Positions 63,932 through 64,000 of a stretch of 64,000 bases of DNA are shown in pieces; the stretch's first letter is position 1, and each line of letters begins with the position of its first letter. Source of the stretch: Luteibacter sp. UNC138MFCol5.1 (GTDB taxonomy: Bacteria; Pseudomonadota; Gammaproteobacteria; Xanthomonadales; Rhodanobacteraceae); contig NZ_FODZ01000003.1 of NCBI RefSeq assembly GCF_900110505.1, positions 621,975 to 685,974 of the forward strand, given 5' to 3'. The notes beneath the pieces are model-generated. The model made no database searches and was not told the origin of the DNA. It was given only the letters and a program-made list of their open reading frames with translations. A program made the translations under genes and the position numbers.

Positions 63932-64000
63932 TCAGGCGGCCTTGCCGGAGGGCAGGCGCGCGACCAGACGCAGCGACACCGTGAGGCCTTCCAGCTGGTA
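63932..64000 (-). CDS. tssC: Type VI sheath subunit TssC (C-terminal end only)
   Basis: The last 22 residues, Y-Q-L-E-G-L-T-V-S-L-R-L-V-A-R-L-P-S-G-K-A-A, match the conserved C-terminus of the large sheath protein TssC. The gene continues past the right edge, and tssB is expected upstream of it. Confidence 0.9.
   Translation of the reverse strand, partial: YQLEGLTVSLRLVARLPSGKAA

Overview
This is a high-GC (clearly well above 60%) chromosomal window, most likely from a gammaproteobacterium of the Xanthomonadales, probably Rhodanobacteraceae (Luteibacter/Dyella-like). The reasons are the Oar-like carboxypeptidase-regulatory TonB-dependent receptor, the petABC-sspA-sspB and miaB-phoH-ybeY-corC runs, an NYN/DUF88 gene beside tRNA-Asn, and many REP-type palindromes between genes. 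The genus assignment is an inference from gene content and not a database match.

Layout. Bases 1-5.1 kb: recC (runs off the left edge), a HemJ/CopD-type membrane protein, tRNA-Val(GAC) with terminator, and uvrB. 5.1-6.7 kb: an orphan FimT/GspH pseudopilin, tRNA-Asn(GTT) with terminator, and a compositionally different NYN-domain gene. 6.7-13 kb: an SDR/AraC divergent pair, a soluble hybrid histidine kinase, several small proteins, 3-methyladenine glycosylase and the nucleosidase ppnN. 13-19.5 kb: a 1126-aa Oar-like TonB receptor, a fused PlsC+GNAT acyltransferase resembling OlsF, and MarC. 19.5-23.4 kb: SDR-grxD, sodB, purEK and a Trm112-like gene. 23.4-28.7 kb: a DUF1631 protein, nadC, a REP array, DUF3301, sspB and sspA. 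28.8-34.1 kb: the cytochrome bc1 operon petABC, a DegS-like protease and a lytic transglycosylase. 34.3-39.3 kb: miaB-phoH-ybeY-corC followed by a DUF4105 protein where many relatives carry lnt.

39.6 kb to the right edge is a type VI secretion system. A LysR regulator overlaps tssA on the + strand. Facing it is a long - strand operon read from the right edge: tssC (end only), hcp, tssE, tssF, tssG, tssH, two unrecognised genes, vgrG, a DUF6931-like gene, an FHA protein, tssK, tssL (with OmpA domain), tssM, tagF, pppA, ppkA and a small tail-anchored protein. From the DUF6931 gene to ppkA every junction is a 4-nt stop/start overlap, so expression is probably translationally coupled. No tssJ, PAAR or recognisable effector adaptor gene is visible; tssB presumably lies beyond the right edge.

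The parts fit together as a kinase-controlled T6SS. PpkA (kinase), PppA (phosphatase), TagF and the FHA protein form the known threonine-phosphorylation control module. The same short D-D-A-T motif occurs twice at the N-terminus of PpkA and once at Thr14 of TssL, which suggests where the FHA protein docks. The two soluble unknown proteins directly upstream of vgrG are the best candidates for undescribed effector, immunity or adaptor functions. At least two REP-like repeat families sit at gene ends, supplying stop codons for two genes and abutting a third.
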